This document shows, piece after piece, positions 8,375 to 17,447 of a stretch of DNA of 64,000 bases. The stretch's first letter is position 1. Every line of letters starts with the position of its first letter. The notes beneath the pieces are model-generated. The model saw nothing but the letters and a program-made list of their open reading frames with translations, ran no database searches and was not told the origin of the DNA. The position numbers and the translations under genes are program-made. Source of the stretch: JABDQA01 sp963759125 (GTDB lineage: Bacteria; Desulfobacterota; Desulfobulbia; Desulfobulbales; Desulfocapsaceae); contig CAVWXN010000001.1 of NCBI GenBank assembly GCA_963759125.1, positions 186,001 to 250,000 of the forward strand, given 5' to 3'.

Positions 8375-11110
8375 GTGAAAAAGCTCCACCTAACCATTGA
8401 TGGACATAAGATACAGGTTGCGCCCGGTACGACCGTGCTGGAAGCCGCCCGGAAAGCAGGAATCTATATCCCAACCCTGTGCTATGATCCACACCTGGAG
8501 CCATACGGGGCCTGCCGTTTGTGTATTGTTAAAATCGACGGAATGCGTGGACTGCCAACATCCTGTACTACTCCAGTTGAGCAGGGCATGCTGGTAATCA
8601 CGGAAGACGAAGAAATCAGCAGAGTACGGAGGGGGATAGTCGAACTGGCGATTGCCGATCACCCAGCCGAATGCCTCACCTGTCTAAAAAGCGATGACTG
8701 CGATCTGCTGCACATAACCGGCTATCTGGGAGTGGAAAAGAGCTCACTGGAGCGACTGAGTCGACGGACAACGGTGATGCCGGTAGACACCTCTAACCCG
8801 GCTTTCGATTTTGATCCCAACAAGTGTATTTTATGCGGCAAGTGTGTCCGTGTATGTAGTGAAATAGTTGGGATCGGAGCCATCGATTTTGCCGAACGAG
8901 GGTATCAATCCCGAGTCAGTACATTTGCTGGCAAGGCCTGGGCGGATACCATCTGCCAGTCCTGCGGGGAATGTGTAGAGCGCTGTCCGACCGGTGCACT
9001 CACACCTAAACAGGTGATCATACCCCAGCGCGAGGTCAAAACCTTGTGTCCGTTCTGCGGGGTCGGCTGTCCCATCGTGGTTGGCGTGCGGGCCAATGAA
9101 ATAGTCAGGGTAAAAGGGGACAGGGACAGCGGTGTCAGCCACGGCGGTTTATGCGTCAAGGGCCGATTCGGCTACGATTTCGTCAACCATCCGGACAGGC
9201 TTACCCGTCCGTTGATTCGTAAAAAAGGTGTGCCGCGTTCTGTAGGCTTGTCGGAAAAGGTCGCTTTTACAGATATCTTTCGCCCGGCAGAGTGGGATGA
9301 GGCGTTGGAACTATCAGCCGCCGGTTTCGAGAATATAATCAAATCTTCAGGTTCCGAGGCTCTGGGTGTGCTCAGTTCCGCCAAGTGTACCAATGAAGAA
9401 AATTACCTGACCCAGAAGTTTGCTCGAGCCGTGCTCGGCACCAACAACATCGACCATTGTGCCCGGCTGTGCCATGCCTCGACAGTTGCTGCGGCCCTCG
9501 AGTCCTTCGGCGACGGTGCGATGAGCAATTCCATTTCCGATATTGCCGCGGCCGAGGTTATTTTCCTGATCGGCTCCAACACAACGGAATGTCACCCAAT
9601 CATCGCCCGGCGTATCAAGCAGAATATCCGTAAAAATGGTGCCCGTCTGATCGTGGCTGATCCGCGCACGACCGAACTGGCGCGTCTGGCGGACATACAT
9701 ATGAGTCATCACCCGGGATCTGACGTCGCCCTTCTCAACGGCATGATGAATTGGATCCTGGAAACCGGACTGCACGATGGAACTTTTATTGAACAGCGCT
9801 GCGAAGGTTTCGATCTTTTCAGCAAGAATGTGGATTATTATTCGCCGGAGCTGGCAGCACTTATCTCTGGGGTTCGGCCAGAGGTTATCCGTCAGGCGGC
9901 CGAGATATTCGCAGCGGCAAAAAGCGGTGTCGTCGTCTACGGTATGGGGATCACCCAGCACACAACCGGGGTTGACAATGTCAAGTCAATCGCCAATCTG
10001 CTTATGCTGACTGGAAACATGGGGCGCAAAGGTACCGGCTTCTCGCCCCTGCGCGGCCAAAACAATGTCCAGGGTGCCTGTGATATGGGGGCACTGCCCA
10101 ACGTCTATCCTGGTTATCAAAAAGTTGATCAGTCAACAGTCCAGGCCAAATTTAGTGAGGCCTGGAAGGTGGATTTGAACAACCGGAAAGGTCTGCCGTT
10201 AACCGACATGATAATTGCAGCTGATCGTCAACAGCTGCAGGCTATGTACGTGGTGGGAGAGAACCCGCTGATGAGTGAGCCGAATCTGGAACATACGCGC
10301 CGCGCTCTGGCCAAGCTACGTTTTCTGGTTGTCCAGGATATTTTCTTGACTGAAACGGCAATGCTGGCAGATGTGGTTCTGCCGGCTGCCAGCTTCGCCG
10401 AGAAAAATGGCACCTTCACCAACACCGAGCGACGGGTCCAACTGGTGCGTCAGGTCCTTGACCCGGTTGGCACCGCCAGAGCGGATTGGCAGATCATTGC
10501 TGAGCTATCCTCTCGAATGGGTTATGCAATGACCTATGCAGACAGCTCAGCAATAATGAAGGAGATTGCCGGACTGACGCCGATCTACGGCGGCATTTCT
10601 CACCGTCGGCTGGAATGTGTTGACGGATTGCAGTGGCCCTGCTGGGACAACAGGCACGGCGGCACTCCCAGGCTGCATGAAAAAAAATTCACCCGGGGCA
10701 AAGGAAAATTTCATGCGGTCACCTATAAAGCACCGGCAGAGACGACTTCCATGGCTTTTCCAATGGTCCTGACAACCGGACGGGTGCTTGAACATTTCCA
10801 CACCGGCACCATGAGCCGCCGCTCGCGGGTGCTCGAAACGCTGGAGCCGCGAGGTCATATCGATATGTGCCAGGAAGATGCCGACACTATCGGCGTTTGC
10901 TCGGATGATTTTCTGCAGGTCACATCACCCCGGGGAGAGATTGTCGTACAGGTACGAATCGACAACAAAGTTCCGCAAGGAACTGCTTTCATGGCATTTC
11001 ATTGGCGGGAAGCACCGGCCAATATTCTTACCAATGAAGCGCTAGACCCAACCGCCAGGATTCCTGAGTACAAGGTGAGTTCCATCCGCATCCAAAAAGC
11101 TGAAGTATGA
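8375..11110 (+). CDS. fdhA: NAD-linked formate dehydrogenase alpha subunit (Mo/W-bis-PGD)
   Basis: Catalytic subunit predicted to interconvert formate and CO2. Order: a 2Fe-2S plant-type ferredoxin domain (Cys36, 47, 50, 64), a NuoG-type His/Cys 4Fe-4S segment (HPAECLTC..C), a 2[4Fe-4S] domain (CILCGKCVRVC, CQSCGECVERC), then the molybdopterin oxidoreductase core beginning CPFCGVGC. The active-site position reads HCARLCH (Cys366), so it is a cysteine rather than selenocysteine enzyme, followed by His367. The GTG start has GAGGAG upstream. The length and FeS array match NAD(P)-linked or electron-bifurcating formate dehydrogenases that pair with NuoE/NuoF subunits. The neighbours agree. The NuoG family is related, but the full catalytic site favours formate dehydrogenase. 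Confidence 0.9.
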   Translation: MKKLHLTIDGHKIQVAPGTTVLEAARKAGIYIPTLCYDPHLEPYGACRLCIVKIDGMRGLPTSCTTPVEQGMLVITEDEEISRVRRGIVELAIADHPAECLTCLKSDDCDLLHITGYLGVEKSSLERLSRRTTVMPVDTSNPAFDFDPNKCILCGKCVRVCSEIVGIGAIDFAERGYQSRVSTFAGKAWADTICQSCGECVERCPTGALTPKQVIIPQREVKTLCPFCGVGCPIVVGVRANEIVRVKGDRDSGVSHGGLCVKGRFGYDFVNHPDRLTRPLIRKKGVPRSVGLSEKVAFTDIFRPAEWDEALELSAAGFENIIKSSGSEALGVLSSAKCTNEENYLTQKFARAVLGTNNIDHCARLCHASTVAAALESFGDGAMSNSISDIAAAEVIFLIGSNTTECHPIIARRIKQNIRKNGARLIVADPRTTELARLADIHMSHHPGSDVALLNGMMNWILETGLHDGTFIEQRCEGFDLFSKNVDYYSPELAALISGVRPEVIRQAAEIFAAAKSGVVVYGMGITQHTTGVDNVKSIANLLMLTGNMGRKGTGFSPLRGQNNVQGACDMGALPNVYPGYQKVDQSTVQAKFSEAWKVDLNNRKGLPLTDMIIAADRQQLQAMYVVGENPLMSEPNLEHTRRALAKLRFLVVQDIFLTETAMLADVVLPAASFAEKNGTFTNTERRVQLVRQVLDPVGTARADWQIIAELSSRMGYAMTYADSSAIMKEIAGLTPIYGGISHRRLECVDGLQWPCWDNRHGGTPRLHEKKFTRGKGKFHAVTYKAPAETTSMAFPMVLTTGRVLEHFHTGTMSRRSRVLETLEPRGHIDMCQEDADTIGVCSDDFLQVTSPRGEIVVQVRIDNKVPQGTAFMAFHWREAPANILTNEALDPTARIPEYKVSSIRIQKAEV

Positions 11111-11255
11111 AGGCTACCTTGAAAAATTGAAATTTTCGTTCATAATCAAGGCGCGAATGTAAATTTTGCCGCAGGCCGAGTTGATATGTCGAGGATAAAA
11201 TTTTCATGTGCAGCGCGGAGTTTGGGCGAAAAAGCGATTTTTCAAGGTAGCCTGA
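11107..11255. repeat. Long palindromic dispersed repeat, copy 1
   Basis: Outer arms AGGCTACCTTGAAAAAT (from 11111) and its exact reverse complement (ending at 11252) enclose an inner imperfect palindrome, GCGCGAATGTAAATTTTGCC against GATAAAATTTTCATGTGC. The inner ~97 bases recur with few differences at 55299-55396. The element abuts the fdhA stop codon and could act as a 3' stem-loop. Confidence 0.75.
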
Positions 11256-11352
11256 AGTATCACTCGTTTTCGAACGGCTTGATAACAGCACACCTCAATT
11301 TAATTATTCTGCCTTACGGATTAACTTTTCCCTGATAACTTTTCATGATGGG

Positions 11353-11613
11353 GTGTCCCCATCAAACCTGCGTGTTTACACATCTGAGCCTGGGGAGTTC
11401 ACCCTCAATGAGGTTAATTTCGTTTATGCTTTAGCACAGATAACCGGAACGTCTATTAGGCTTGCCAGATACTCAAAAGGCCTTCTGGCCAGTATAGATA
11501 TGTTGAGGGTTATGCGAGAAGCTGAGACCCGAAGAAAAACCAGGATGACTCTGTTTGAAGGCGTCCAGGTAAGTTTTTCACCGGAAGAATTTCGGAAGCA
11601 ATATGATATTAGC
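11353..11613 (+). pseudogene. 3' remnant of a GAF-domain gene
   Basis: From about 11362 the translation (LRVYTSEP.EFTLNE.NFVYALAQI, then RLARYSKGLLASID.LR) is near-identical to the C-terminal ~85 residues of the GAF protein at 24190-24819. The N-terminal two thirds of the domain and the original stop are missing, and the frame runs on into antisense of the next gene. It is a broken paralogue, probably left by recombination between copies. Confidence 0.75.
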
Positions 11614-11809
11614 TTTTTCGACGTCCCCCCTTGCCACCGCCACCGCGACCACGACCGCCACCAGTCCCATCCCGCCGGCCCTTGCCGCCGCCTCGCCCTA
11701 AGCCCCTTCCACCATTACTTCTTCCGGTGGCATTTTCATCATTCACCTCATTTCCTTGATTGCTTTTGGCGTCGCTGGGATTTGTTTCTTTGTCTGTTTC
11801 TTTTTGCAT
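11609..11809 (-). CDS. Small Gly/Arg-rich protein
   Basis: Sixty-six residues: a charged N-terminus followed by a low-complexity Gly/Arg/Lys tail (GRGLGRGGGKGRR and similar) ending in RRKS. Such tails often bind nucleic acid, but I recognise no family. An AAAGGAG site lies about 20 bases before the ATG. It is better placed for an out-of-frame ATG 11 bases upstream, so the start or the frame may be wrong. Treat as a tentative gene. Confidence 0.35.
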   Translation of the reverse strand: MQKETDKETNPSDAKSNQGNEVNDENATGRSNGGRGLGRGGGKGRRDGTGGGRGRGGGGKGGRRKS

Positions 11810-12112
11810 GGTGCCCCCATATTGATTGGTGTTTCTCCTTTGTGTGCCTATTCACTAACAGCTAGTTTAACAGCTTTGCGGGCGATGCGACAATACATCT
11901 TATTTGAAGGATTGGTTATGGTAGGCTGAAATAACTGATCTGCTTGAACAATAAAAAAAAATTGAACCTGTAAGGCAGGACAGAAGACATTTAAAAGTTC
12001 CCTTGCCGGTTGGCTGGCCATTTCACCCGGAATACTTTATTTTTTATTTTAATTTCATGCAGTAAGGCCGCACGAACGGCAAGGGCCAAAATTCGATCCG
12101 CCTCCTGAAACA

Positions 12113-12348
12113 TTAATCGTTTGCCACATGATTGCCGGACGAAATTTTTATTGATTCACAGCTCAAATTGGGGAAAGCAGTACAAATTTCTTCAATCATC
12201 TTGGGTTGTTCACCAAAAAGATAGATGTCTCTGGAGACCCCGCGAAGTCTGTGCAACAGATTCTGGCTTTCTGGCAGCTCCTGGTGGATGAAGAGATAAT
12301 CGCCACCATCGCGATAATAGAGTGGGGGTTTACACGTATCATTTCTTT
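12113..12348 (-). pseudogene. Coding-like fragment without a start
   Basis: On the minus strand an open frame of about 78 codons ends with TAA at 12113-12115. It reads like real protein (for example GGDYLFIHQELPESQNLL and then YLFGEQPKMIEEICTAFP) but has no plausible start codon. It lies directly downstream of the radical SAM gene in another frame. It could be that gene's lost C-terminal part or the remnant of a separate gene. The family is not recognised. The preceding 11866-12112 gap shows nothing I can support. Confidence 0.35.
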
Positions 12349-12353
12349 AGGGA

Positions 12354-13989
12354 CTAGAGGTCTCCTTCTTGATGATTCCGCCCCAACCTCCGCGCATCCT
12401 CTTCCCTGCCCAAGCACACCAGGGTTTTGGCCAGGACTTTCGCCAGCATGTCGTCCTTCGGGAAAACCCGCCTGCCCTCTTGAAGTATCGCTTCGGCTTT
12501 CTGGTAATCGTTCTGGTCTTGGGCCAGCAGGCCTAGCCCCCAATAGGCCTGGGCGTCAGGTGCATATTCGAGGGCTTTGTAATAGAGTTCCCGCGCCAAA
12601 TCTTGGGCTGCACCCTTGGGCAGCACGTGAGGATAGTCCCCGCGATCGATGGTCAGGGCCAGGCGGGAGAAAAAACTGGCGTGAAAGGGGAAAAGCTCCT
12701 CATCATCGACCAGTTCAAGAGAGTGAATAAAATCAGGGATGCTTTCCTGGAGCGCCTGTTTCATTTTTTTGCCGAATTGGGCAACCGTTTCGGCGGAAAG
12801 GTTCTTGTCTGCCTCGAAAAAAAGCAGGTCCTCTTCACGATAAAGCCAGATTTCGTCCGTTGCGCCTGTCTTGGCTTTGAAAAGATCGTAAAGGTAAGTC
12901 CCAGGGTACAAGGCCAGGACGTGAAAAAGGGTAACCAGGGGGCGGATGTCTTTGAGAAGGCGGATGGTATCCTGTACCGTCTCGCGGCTCTCTCCAGGGC
13001 AGCCGTAGATAATATAGGCCCGGGCCAGGATACCGTAGCTGACAGTCAAGGTAAAAGCGCGGCGGATCTGCTCTTCGTTGAATTTCTTATTGAGTACGTT
13101 GCGGATTTTCTCCGAGCCACTTTCCACGCCGAAGCTGATCTGGATGCAGCCGGCCATGCGCATGGCCTTCAGCATCTCTTCATCAATACGATCTACCCGC
13201 GAGATGGCGGCCCAGGTGATATCCAGTTTCTTTTCCACAATTAATGCACAGACTTCCAGAACCAGTTTTTTTCTCAGCGTGAACGTATCGTCGCTGAAGT
13301 GAAAGAACCGCTGCCCTTTTTGATACAGGATTTCAAGCTGACCCACAAAATAGTCGGCCGAATGGAAGCGTACTTTGGGTCCCCAGAACCACGGCGACCC
13401 ACAAAAGGTGCATTTGCCCGGACAGCCGCGGCTGAGAGCAAGATGGTGGAAGGTATAATGAGCGGCCGGCATGGGCAGCGAGTCGAGATTCTCAATACGT
13501 TCTGCGTCAGGGTTTCTCCGAATCATATCGCCGGCTCTAAGCGTCAGGCCGGGTAAGATCGCCGTAGGATTTTTGAGCTTCGATTCGGCGGATGAGTGCT
13601 GGAAAGGTTATTTCCCCTTCTCCTCTTACAATGATGTCAATCCAGGGAAAGTGTTGCAGCAAATGATCATCCAGAAACGTCGCGCCAATACCGCCAAAAA
13701 CAATGGGCGCCTCTGGAAAATGCTCCTTGAAAATTTTCGCAAGTTGGATTCCGCCCCAGCGATTGGCATGGAAGATGGAAAATCCAATCAGGTCCGGTTT
13801 GATTGTCGAGAGTGCTTCTTCAATGATATAGGGTTTATCTCTGGCATCATGCCAGTTGAACAGTTCCACATCATGCCCCTGATCTTTGAGTATGGCGCCC
13901 AGGTAGTGGAGGCCGATAGGCGGTGCCTCAATATTTTCGATGTGGACCCGTTCAATGGAGAAAAACGGGTAAATCAGGACAATGTTCAT
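12354..13989 (-). CDS. B12-binding radical SAM protein, one frame break
   Basis: N-terminal cobalamin-binding-like domain (13989 to about 13570; PPIGLHYLGAIL, then GFSIFHANRWGG and VFGGIGATF), followed by a radical SAM domain with the SAM/4Fe-4S motif CPGKCTFCG, the ESGS motif of this group and a TPR-like C-terminal tail (YYKALEYAPDAQAYWGLGLL). The frame breaks near 13570-13580. One extra base in the run around GAAGCTCAAAAATCC separates the two open frames (13989-13537 and 13526-12354). When joined, the linker reads AILPGLTLRAGDMIRRNPD, typical of the family. Members methylate or otherwise modify diverse substrates; no specific product can be assigned. Probable single functional gene with a sequence error. 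Confidence 0.75.
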
Positions 13990-14053
13990 AAAAGTTCTTT
14001 GTCCAGATCGCTCTTGAATTGAGCATTATCTTGCCAGACGCAAACGGCCACCT

Positions 14054-14824
14054 TCATTTTTTACCGCAAATGATAAGTTTGCTCTTACCTGAAGGTGTGT
14101 GTGACAAGGTGACGTCTGTGAATATTTTCTTGTATGGGGAGAGATCTTGTCTAAGAAATTCTCTGGAATCGGTTGAGCCCATCATCAGCATTCTCATATG
14201 AAACAATATTTTCACCGCAGGATTCCGTGGAACTTCATGCTCCATAATCAATACTTTGCCGTCTGGCTTTACAACCCGTTTCATTTCCATAAGCGCATCT
14301 GTCCGCACCCGGCCTTTCAATTCGTATAACGCATGAGAGCAGCAGACAACATCGAAGCAATCATCAAGATATGCCAACCTGGCAGCATCACCCAGGACAA
14401 AAACTATTCTATTGCCCATCTCCTTCTGTTTTGCTTTGCTTAGCATGCCTGCAGAAAAGTCATAAGCGGTTGTCAGAGCATCTGGATATTTTTCAGCAAA
14501 AGCGAGAATAACTGATCCGGTGCCACAACAGACATCCAGTATTCTGGCCTGGTTCGAAGTGTCTATTGGGGCAGAATCAACCAAAAACCTGCGAGTCTCG
14601 TCCCTGTGCTTTCCAGAGTGTATATTTATAAAGAAATCATAAAAGTGAGCAAAGACATTATAATATTTTTGTCGACCCGCCCGGATTCCTGACATATTGA
14701 AAACCTGTTCGAAAAGAATATAACTTCCCCGACCGTAATCAGGTTGTGAGCCACTGTCTGTTTTGTACCACCAATACCAACAATTGCCCAGGCCAGACAA
14801 GACAAATGGAGATGTCGCAAGCAC
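14054..14824 (-). CDS. Class I SAM-dependent methyltransferase
   Basis: Contains the SAM-binding motif I LDVCCGTGSV, an acidic motif II region (TAYDFSAGML), and the later motifs VLGDAARL and FDVVCCSHALYEL, typical of UbiE/Methyltransf_11-like enzymes. The GTG at 14824 gives an extra 43 residues that look protein-like (CWYWWYK). An ATG at 14695 (protein starting MSGIRAG) is the conservative alternative. Neither has a strong ribosome site. It follows no clear operon, being 65 bases upstream of the radical SAM gene on the same strand. The substrate is unknown. Confidence 0.7.
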   Translation of the reverse strand: MLATSPFVLSGLGNCWYWWYKTDSGSQPDYGRGSYILFEQVFNMSGIRAGRQKYYNVFAHFYDFFINIHSGKHRDETRRFLVDSAPIDTSNQARILDVCCGTGSVILAFAEKYPDALTTAYDFSAGMLSKAKQKEMGNRIVFVLGDAARLAYLDDCFDVVCCSHALYELKGRVRTDALMEMKRVVKPDGKVLIMEHEVPRNPAVKILFHMRMLMMGSTDSREFLRQDLSPYKKIFTDVTLSHTPSGKSKLIICGKK

Positions 14825-14995
14825 ACCTCTTGATCTTCCCCATCAAGTCGGTCCAGCTTCATATTATGTATAAAAGTTCAGGTACCCAGTTCAGCCAGAC
14901 AAGATGAACTGCGGAAAATTTGATTGCTGAGGAATTTTGGTTAACCTATAGATAGAGCTTCAGCACTGAAATTGAGGTACACCAGGAGCAAAGTT

Positions 14996-16117
14996 ATGAG
15001 GAAAATGAATGACTTCCCATTGCGATATGGGCTGTACATTATTCTCACCTGCTCTTTATGGCCCACCAACCTATGGGCTGTTGAAAATTCTGAATGTTTT
15101 GAATGCCATAGCGATGAAAGTCTTACCAAGGAAAGCACCGACAACATATTGCAGGCAGCGATAACTGAGTCCCTGTATGTGGATGAAGATAAATTTGAAA
15201 AATCGATTCATAACATCAACGGCATTGCCTGCGTTGATTGTCACGCAGATATTGAAGAGCTCGATTGGAATGAGGAAGTGCCCCACGCACTCTATTTAGA
15301 AATGGTGCGCTGCGTCTCGTGTCATGAAGATTCAGGGGAAGAGTTCAAAAACAGTGTTCACATGAAAATGCGGACAAAAGGCATAACCATGACCTGCTAT
15401 GCCTGCCACGGTTATCATTATGTACACCAAATGGAAGGTGCTTCAGTCGCCGAAAGGACAAACAGCATCTGCTTGAAATGTCATAACCCTAATCAGTTCC
15501 ATGATTGGTTGCCTTCTGGCAAGGCACATTTCGCTTCTGTGGAATGTGTCGTCTGTCATGCGCCTGAAGTGCCGCGGCATATCGATCTCAGATTTTATGA
15601 CCTTCTCACAAAGAAATTTTATACTGGTGATGAACTTGTCAAAACTCTGAGCCTTGATTTCGATAAGATCATCCAGACAATCGATACTAATCAAGATGAA
15701 ATTATTGACTTAAACGAGTTCGATGACCTCTTTTTCATGCTCAAGCAAAAAAATATTCGCCCCATCCTGCGTGCTGAACTCGTTGCCGACATCAACTCCA
15801 TAGCTCACCAGATAAATAGGGGGTCTGCGCAAAAAACCTGTGAGAACTGTCATGCCTCTGATTCACCATATTTTAACGCAGTTTCCATAATCCTGACCTG
15901 GGATGATGGCACGCTGCAACGGTATAATATCGAGCGGGCGATTCTTGAAAGTTATTATGTAAGCCATTTTTATCTTCTGGGTGGTACCCGGGTTAAACTT
16001 TTGGATAAAATAGGGCTACTTATTATTGCTGGCGGAGCTTGCACAGCATTTGGACATTTTGTTCTCAGGGTTCTGACTATCTCGTTGCGCCGAAGAAAAA
16101 AAGAGAATGGCAATTAG
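14996..16117 (+). CDS. Membrane-anchored seven-haem cytochrome c with EF-hand loop
   Basis: Starts at ATG 14996 behind AGGAG, with a Sec signal peptide ending near LWAVENS. Seven CxxCH haem sites are visible (CFECH, CVDCH, CVSCH, CYACH, CLKCH, CVVCH, CENCH). Between the sixth and seventh lies a canonical 12-residue calcium loop, DTNQDEIIDLNE, followed by FDDLFF. A C-terminal hydrophobic helix with a basic tail (LRRRKK) anchors it in the inner membrane, leaving the haems periplasmic. The next gene is a cytochrome b, so together they probably exchange electrons between the quinone pool and a periplasmic partner. The EF-hand is unusual and suggests calcium-stabilised folding or sensing. Confidence 0.88.
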   Translation: MRKMNDFPLRYGLYIILTCSLWPTNLWAVENSECFECHSDESLTKESTDNILQAAITESLYVDEDKFEKSIHNINGIACVDCHADIEELDWNEEVPHALYLEMVRCVSCHEDSGEEFKNSVHMKMRTKGITMTCYACHGYHYVHQMEGASVAERTNSICLKCHNPNQFHDWLPSGKAHFASVECVVCHAPEVPRHIDLRFYDLLTKKFYTGDELVKTLSLDFDKIIQTIDTNQDEIIDLNEFDDLFFMLKQKNIRPILRAELVADINSIAHQINRGSAQKTCENCHASDSPYFNAVSIILTWDDGTLQRYNIERAILESYYVSHFYLLGGTRVKLLDKIGLLIIAGGACTAFGHFVLRVLTISLRRRKKENGN

Positions 16118-16161
16118 TCCCTGTCTAGATCATACGTCTCTGTATATAAGGAGATTCTATT

Positions 16162-16785
16162 ATGACTAATGGAAAGCTTATATATATCTATCCGCTGCCA
16201 GTACGGGTATGGCATTGGATCAATGCCTCCGGTTTCGTTCTGCTGATTCTCACAGGTTTCCAGATTCGATATGCTGAAATGTTTAATTTTATGACCCTTC
16301 CGAATGCTATTGCTGTTCATAATTATGTGGGATTTGTGGTTATAGCCAATTTTTTCATCTGGCTTATCTATTATTTGGGTTCCGGCAACGTGAAAATCTA
16401 CATCCCTGACCCGCGGAACTTGGCAGCTCTTACCCTAAGGCAGGTGCACTACTATGGATATGGTATTTTTGTTGGTAAACCTAATCCGCATATCGCGACT
16501 GCGGAAAACAAATTTAATCCCCTTCAACAACTGGTATATCTTGCAATTATGTTTGTCTTTCTTCCTGCTCAAATGATGTCGGGACTCTTTCTCTGGCAGA
16601 TTAAGAGATATGAGGAATACATCAACCTGTTGGGAGGTATCAAACTTCTGGATACCATTCACGTCCTGTTGTTTTTCTTTTTCTCATCATATCTTTTTAT
16701 TCATTGTTATCTTGCGACACTCGGACACACGCCACTTGCACGTTTTAAAGCCATGTTCACTGGTTATGAGGAACATCGCCAGTAA
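16162..16785 (+). CDS. Cytochrome b561-family membrane subunit
   Basis: A 207-residue integral membrane protein with four to five hydrophobic helices and histidines placed as in di-haem cytochrome b of the Ni-Fe hydrogenase/thiosulfate reductase group (VRVWHWINA near the N-terminus, AVHNYVGF, HCYLATLGHTP near the C-terminus). ATAAGGAG precedes the ATG. It sits 44 bases after the seven-haem cytochrome and is almost certainly co-transcribed with it as quinone-interacting partner. The direction of electron flow cannot be told from sequence. Confidence 0.85.
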   Translation: MTNGKLIYIYPLPVRVWHWINASGFVLLILTGFQIRYAEMFNFMTLPNAIAVHNYVGFVVIANFFIWLIYYLGSGNVKIYIPDPRNLAALTLRQVHYYGYGIFVGKPNPHIATAENKFNPLQQLVYLAIMFVFLPAQMMSGLFLWQIKRYEEYINLLGGIKLLDTIHVLLFFFFSSYLFIHCYLATLGHTPLARFKAMFTGYEEHRQ

Positions 16786-16809
16786 CTTTTCACCAACAAG
16801 CACCTAGGC

Positions 16810-16835
16810 GGGGCACGTTCGGAATGTGTTGCCCC
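16810..16835 (+). terminator. Weak hairpin after cytochrome b
   Basis: GGGGCA and TGCCCC can pair across a 14-base loop just after the cytochrome b stop. No T-run follows, so this is only a possible terminator or transcript end stabiliser. Confidence 0.25.
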
Positions 16836-16949
16836 CTATAACGAAATAGACCTTACTTTCCGGCGTCGAAATCTGCGCCTGCCGGCAACAAAGCATCTGT
16901 AAAAAATGGGGGCTTATCTGATTTTTAATGTATCGGATCATAATCCTGG

Positions 16950-17086
16950 TTGTGTTTCTGCAAGATCAAATTGCGTTTCTGCAATCATAGATAATTAACT
17001 CTGCAGATGATCATTTTTTATAATAAAATGTACTACTTATAGACAGTATTTTGATCTTGATAACAGGCAAACGGGCAAAGCGAGGC
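16950..17086 (+). promoter_or_regulatory. Tandem TTGYGTTTCTGCAA sites and weak sigma-54 promoter
   Basis: TTGTGTTTCTGCAA at 16950-16963 and TTGCGTTTCTGCAA at 16971-16984 are 21 bases apart, two helical turns, as expected for paired binding sites of a dimeric activator. A GG-N10-GC element (17073-17086) lies about 90 bases downstream, but it lacks the TGGCA/TTGC core. The PAS sigma-54 activator encoded nearby (18161-19507) is the natural candidate to bind. The remainder of the 16786-17447 gap shows no convincing gene. Confidence 0.35.
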
Positions 17087-17447
17087 TTGGAGAGAGTCAT
17101 CAATATCGATCATCGCCGATTTACTCGTCTAAAAAACAGGCACCAAAAACCGTACTAAATTGGTATAAATATCTGGAATTATTATTTTTAGAATAAATAT
17201 TTATGTGTCAAATTTACTCCCGCGAGTTTTCTTCCCACAACGATATACAGTTCAAACATAGCAAGAGCTGTTTCCTCTTCATCGTGCAATTCCGCAATCC
17301 AAATTATCCAGGCATCATTTAAATTGTTATCCAACAATTTGATATTAAGAACAAAATAACAAACACCAATTTCAGGAATGTATCGTGCAACATTAATTGT
17401 AACCAAACCATTTTAGGCCACAAAATCATAAAAGATGGAGGCCCGTC

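Noticed and set aside
14900..14960. Sigma-54 promoter before the seven-haem cytochrome
   Set aside because: The candidate GG and GC are 11 rather than 10 bases apart, which RpoN does not tolerate.
17188..17406. 72-codon minus-strand open frame that reads rather like protein
   Set aside because: Only a TTG start, no ribosome site and no family; left as non-coding.
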